From Agromyces kandeliae (GTDB lineage Bacteria > Actinomycetota > Actinomycetes > Actinomycetales > Microbacteriaceae), in contig NZ_WKJD01000016.1 in the NCBI RefSeq assembly GCF_009674665.1, forward strand, positions 1-64,000: 64,000 bases of DNA. The letters run 5' to 3'. The notes beneath the pieces were generated by a model. It worked only from the letters and a program-made list of their open reading frames with translations, was not told the DNA's origin and ran no database searches. Both the position numbers and the translations under genes were made by a program. Shown here piece by piece: positions 62,170 through 64,000 of the stretch; position 1 is the stretch's first letter, and every line of letters starts with the position of its first letter.

Positions 62170-63486
62170 ATGAGCGGCACTCTCTCGATCACGTCGGCGA
62201 TGACCGACCCGGCCCTGCTCGACCTCCCGTGGGATCTCCCGCTCGAGGCCTGGCCCAGCGAGCACATCGCCGCGCTCCCCAAGGGCATCTCCCGGCACCT
62301 CGTGCGCTTCGCCCACCTCAGCGGACACGTCGTGGCCATCAAGGAGACGACGGCCGAGATGGCCAAGGGCGAGTACGAGATGCTCCGGACGCTGCAGCGC
62401 CTCGAGATCCCGTGCGTCGAGCCCGTGGCCGTCATCACGAACCGGACGGACGCCGACGGAGAGGCCCTCGCGCCCGTGCTCGTCACGCGCCACCTCAGGT
62501 TCTCGCTACCGTACCGTGCGCTGTTCTCGCAGACCCTCCGGCCCGACACGGCCACGCGACTCGTGGACGCGCTGGCCGTGCTGCTGGTCCGCCTGCACAT
62601 CATCGGCTTCTTCTGGGGCGACGTCTCGCTCTCCAACACGCTGTTCCGGCGCGATGCCGGCGCTTTCGCGGCCTACCTCGTCGACGCCGAGACCGGCAAG
62701 CTCTACGAGGGCGGGCTCTCCAACGGACAGCGCGAGAACGACCTCGAGATCGCCCGCGTCAACATCGCGGGCGAACTGCTCGACCTCGAGGCAGGCGGAC
62801 GCGTCGCCGACGAACTCGACCCCGTGCGGATCTCGGACGGCATCGTCGACGCCTACCGCAAGCTCTGGAGCGAGCTCACGGGCAGCGAGTCCTTCGGCGT
62901 CGCGGAGCGCTGGCGGATCAACGAACGCGTGAACCGGCTGAACGACCTCGGCTTCGACATCGAAGAACTCGCCATCCGCACGGACACCACCGGTACCACG
63001 CTGCGCATCCAGCCGAAGGTGGTGGACGCCGGGCATCACCAGCGCCGGCTCCTGCGGCTCACGGGCCTCGACGCCGGCGAGAACCAGGCGCGCCGACTGC
63101 TCAACGACCTCGACTCGTACCGTGCCACCTACCGTCGGGACGAGGACGAGGAGATGGTCGCGCACGAGTGGCTCATGCGGGTCTTCGAGCCCGTCGTCCG
63201 CGCGGTGCCGCAGGAGTTGCGCGGCAAGCTCGAGCCGGCCGAGGTGTTCCACGAGATGCTCGAGCACCGGTGGTACATGGCGCAGACCGAGGGCCGCGAC
63301 ATCCCCCTCGCCGAGGCCCTCACGGCGTACATCAACGACGTGCTGCGCCACCGCCGAGACGAGGCGACCGTGATCGGCCCGCCCACGGAGGCGATCACTG
63401 CGGAGCTCCCGGCGGTCGCGCCCGACACCGCGGCGATCGCCGTGCACGACCCTGACGACGAGGGCGACTGGCGGCTCAAGGTCTGA
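62170..63486 (+). CDS. DUF4032 protein with kinase-like fold, 438 aa
   Basis: Actinobacterial family. The N-terminal part has protein-kinase/RIO-like features: VVAIKETTAEMAKGEYEML (a lysine-glutamate pair) and LHIIGFFWGDVSLSNTLFR, which resembles the catalytic HxD..N loop, then YLVDAETGKL like DFG. The C-terminal DUF4032 domain (about 225-390) follows. TACGCT (62157-62162) is seven bases before ATG, so it is leaderless. Substrate unknown; a lipopolysaccharide-kinase-like role has been proposed for similar folds. Confidence 0.84.
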   Translation: MSGTLSITSAMTDPALLDLPWDLPLEAWPSEHIAALPKGISRHLVRFAHLSGHVVAIKETTAEMAKGEYEMLRTLQRLEIPCVEPVAVITNRTDADGEALAPVLVTRHLRFSLPYRALFSQTLRPDTATRLVDALAVLLVRLHIIGFFWGDVSLSNTLFRRDAGAFAAYLVDAETGKLYEGGLSNGQRENDLEIARVNIAGELLDLEAGGRVADELDPVRISDGIVDAYRKLWSELTGSESFGVAERWRINERVNRLNDLGFDIEELAIRTDTTGTTLRIQPKVVDAGHHQRRLLRLTGLDAGENQARRLLNDLDSYRATYRRDEDEEMVAHEWLMRVFEPVVRAVPQELRGKLEPAEVFHEMLEHRWYMAQTEGRDIPLAEALTAYINDVLRHRRDEATVIGPPTEAITAELPAVAPDTAAIAVHDPDDEGDWRLKV

Positions 63487-63534
63487 GGCGCCGGGCGGCC
63501 ACGCCCCGGCGCCTCCGACGTCCGACGTCGCGGG

Positions 63535-64000
63535 CTATTCCGCGGATCCGGCGCGCAGCTTGGAGATCTCGTAGAGCGTGACGGATGCCGCGATGCCCGC
63601 GTTCAGCGACTCGGTCGCCGCCGAGATGGGAATCGACACCACCGCGTCGCAGGTCTCGGTGACCAGGCGCGAGAGGCCCTTGCCCTCGGAGCCGACGACG
63701 ACCACGATCGGTCGGTCGGCGAAGTCGAGGCCCGGCAGCGACACGTCGCCGCCGCCGTCGAGGCCGAGCACGAACACGCCGCGCTCCTTCAGCGCCTTCA
63801 GCGTCTGCGTGAGGTTCGACGCCATCGCGACGGGCACGCGTGCGGCGGCGCCCGCCGACGTCTTCCACGCGGACGCGGTCACCCCGACCGACCGACGCTG
63901 CGGCACGATGACGCCCTGCCCCCCGAAGGCGGCGGTCGAGCGGATGATCGCGCCGAGGTTGCGCGGGTCGGTCACGCCGTCCAGCGCGACGAACAGCGGC
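63535..64000 (-). CDS. rlmB: SpoU-type 23S rRNA 2'-O-methyltransferase (RlmB), 3' part
   Basis: Only the C-terminal ~155 residues are in the window; the start lies beyond the right edge. All three SpoU motifs are present: [25 protein letters not shown] and [22 protein letters not shown] (the AdoMet-binding trefoil knot). RlmB methylates G2251 of E. coli 23S rRNA. The frame is open to the edge. Confidence 0.92.
   Translation of the reverse strand, partial: PLFVALDGVTDPRNLGAIIRSTAAFGGQGVIVPQRRSVGVTASAWKTSAGAAARVPVAMASNLTQTLKALKERGVFVLGLDGGGDVSLPGLDFADRPIVVVVGSEGKGLSRLVTETCDAVVSIPISAATESLNAGIAASVTLYEISKLRAGSAE

Overview
The window is GC-rich, gene-dense actinobacterial chromosome. The gene content points to the family Microbacteriaceae: two acidic or zinc-ribbon DUF-type actinobacterial proteins, XPB with its helicase-associated partner, a FolP2-type synthase, DtxR, DUF3263/LytR_C and DUF4032 proteins, CIRCE-controlled groL, and a small family enriched in Microbacteriaceae (DUF7882-like). 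I saw no prophage, insertion sequence, CRISPR array or obvious foreign island. The genus is not established.

Layout. 1-445: leader of an rRNA operon that runs off the left edge, then an empty stretch. 446-10.6 kb: two aldo/keto reductases, a TetR regulator diverging from a flavoprotein oxidase, the HrpA helicase, an ArsR/SRPBCC pair and an MFS exporter. 10.7-20.3 kb: a DUF4349 lipoprotein, an acyl-CoA dehydrogenase, an AlaX-type editing protein, a KhtT/KhtU-like K+ efflux pair, flavin and NAD(P) enzymes, a drug exporter, pdxH and tRNA-Ala. 20.3-32.3 kb: galU, 5-formyl-THF cyclo-ligase, mscL, a very large degenerate helicase/nuclease-like protein, a persulfide-sensing cstR/rhodanese pair, ald with an Lrp-type regulator, and an ATP-dependent DNA ligase. 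32.4-36.1 kb: small orphan proteins, three of which may share a fold, then pgi, tRNA-Arg and an unlisted 36-residue peptide gene. 36.2-40.7 kb: two cell-wall hydrolases with a common N-terminal scaffold, an HNH protein and a DtxR regulator. 40.9-47.4 kb: serC, small membrane proteins, a cold-shock protein with DUF3027, and the helicase-associated protein with XPB. 47.4-54.3 kb: a FolP2/RibD-like/ferredoxin-reductase operon, an OmpR two-component system and an orphan WXG100 protein. 54.3-64 kb: groL, cspA, DUF3263 and LytR_C genes, msrB, a DMT exporter, tRNA-Thr, a thioredoxin-fold membrane protein, a sugar ABC ATPase, a DUF4032 kinase-like protein and the 3' part of an RlmB-type methyltransferase.

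Expression signals. The clearest non-gene signal is a TANNNT-type -10 hexamer 6-9 bases before the start codon of about 22 genes on both strands. This implies widespread leaderless transcription and it settles several start codons. Many operon partners overlap by ATGA, GTGA or TGATG. A second genome-scale signal is the octamer CGGATGCC/GGCATCCG. It recurs in both orientations and different reading frames, and it uses otherwise uncommon codons (GAT, GCA).
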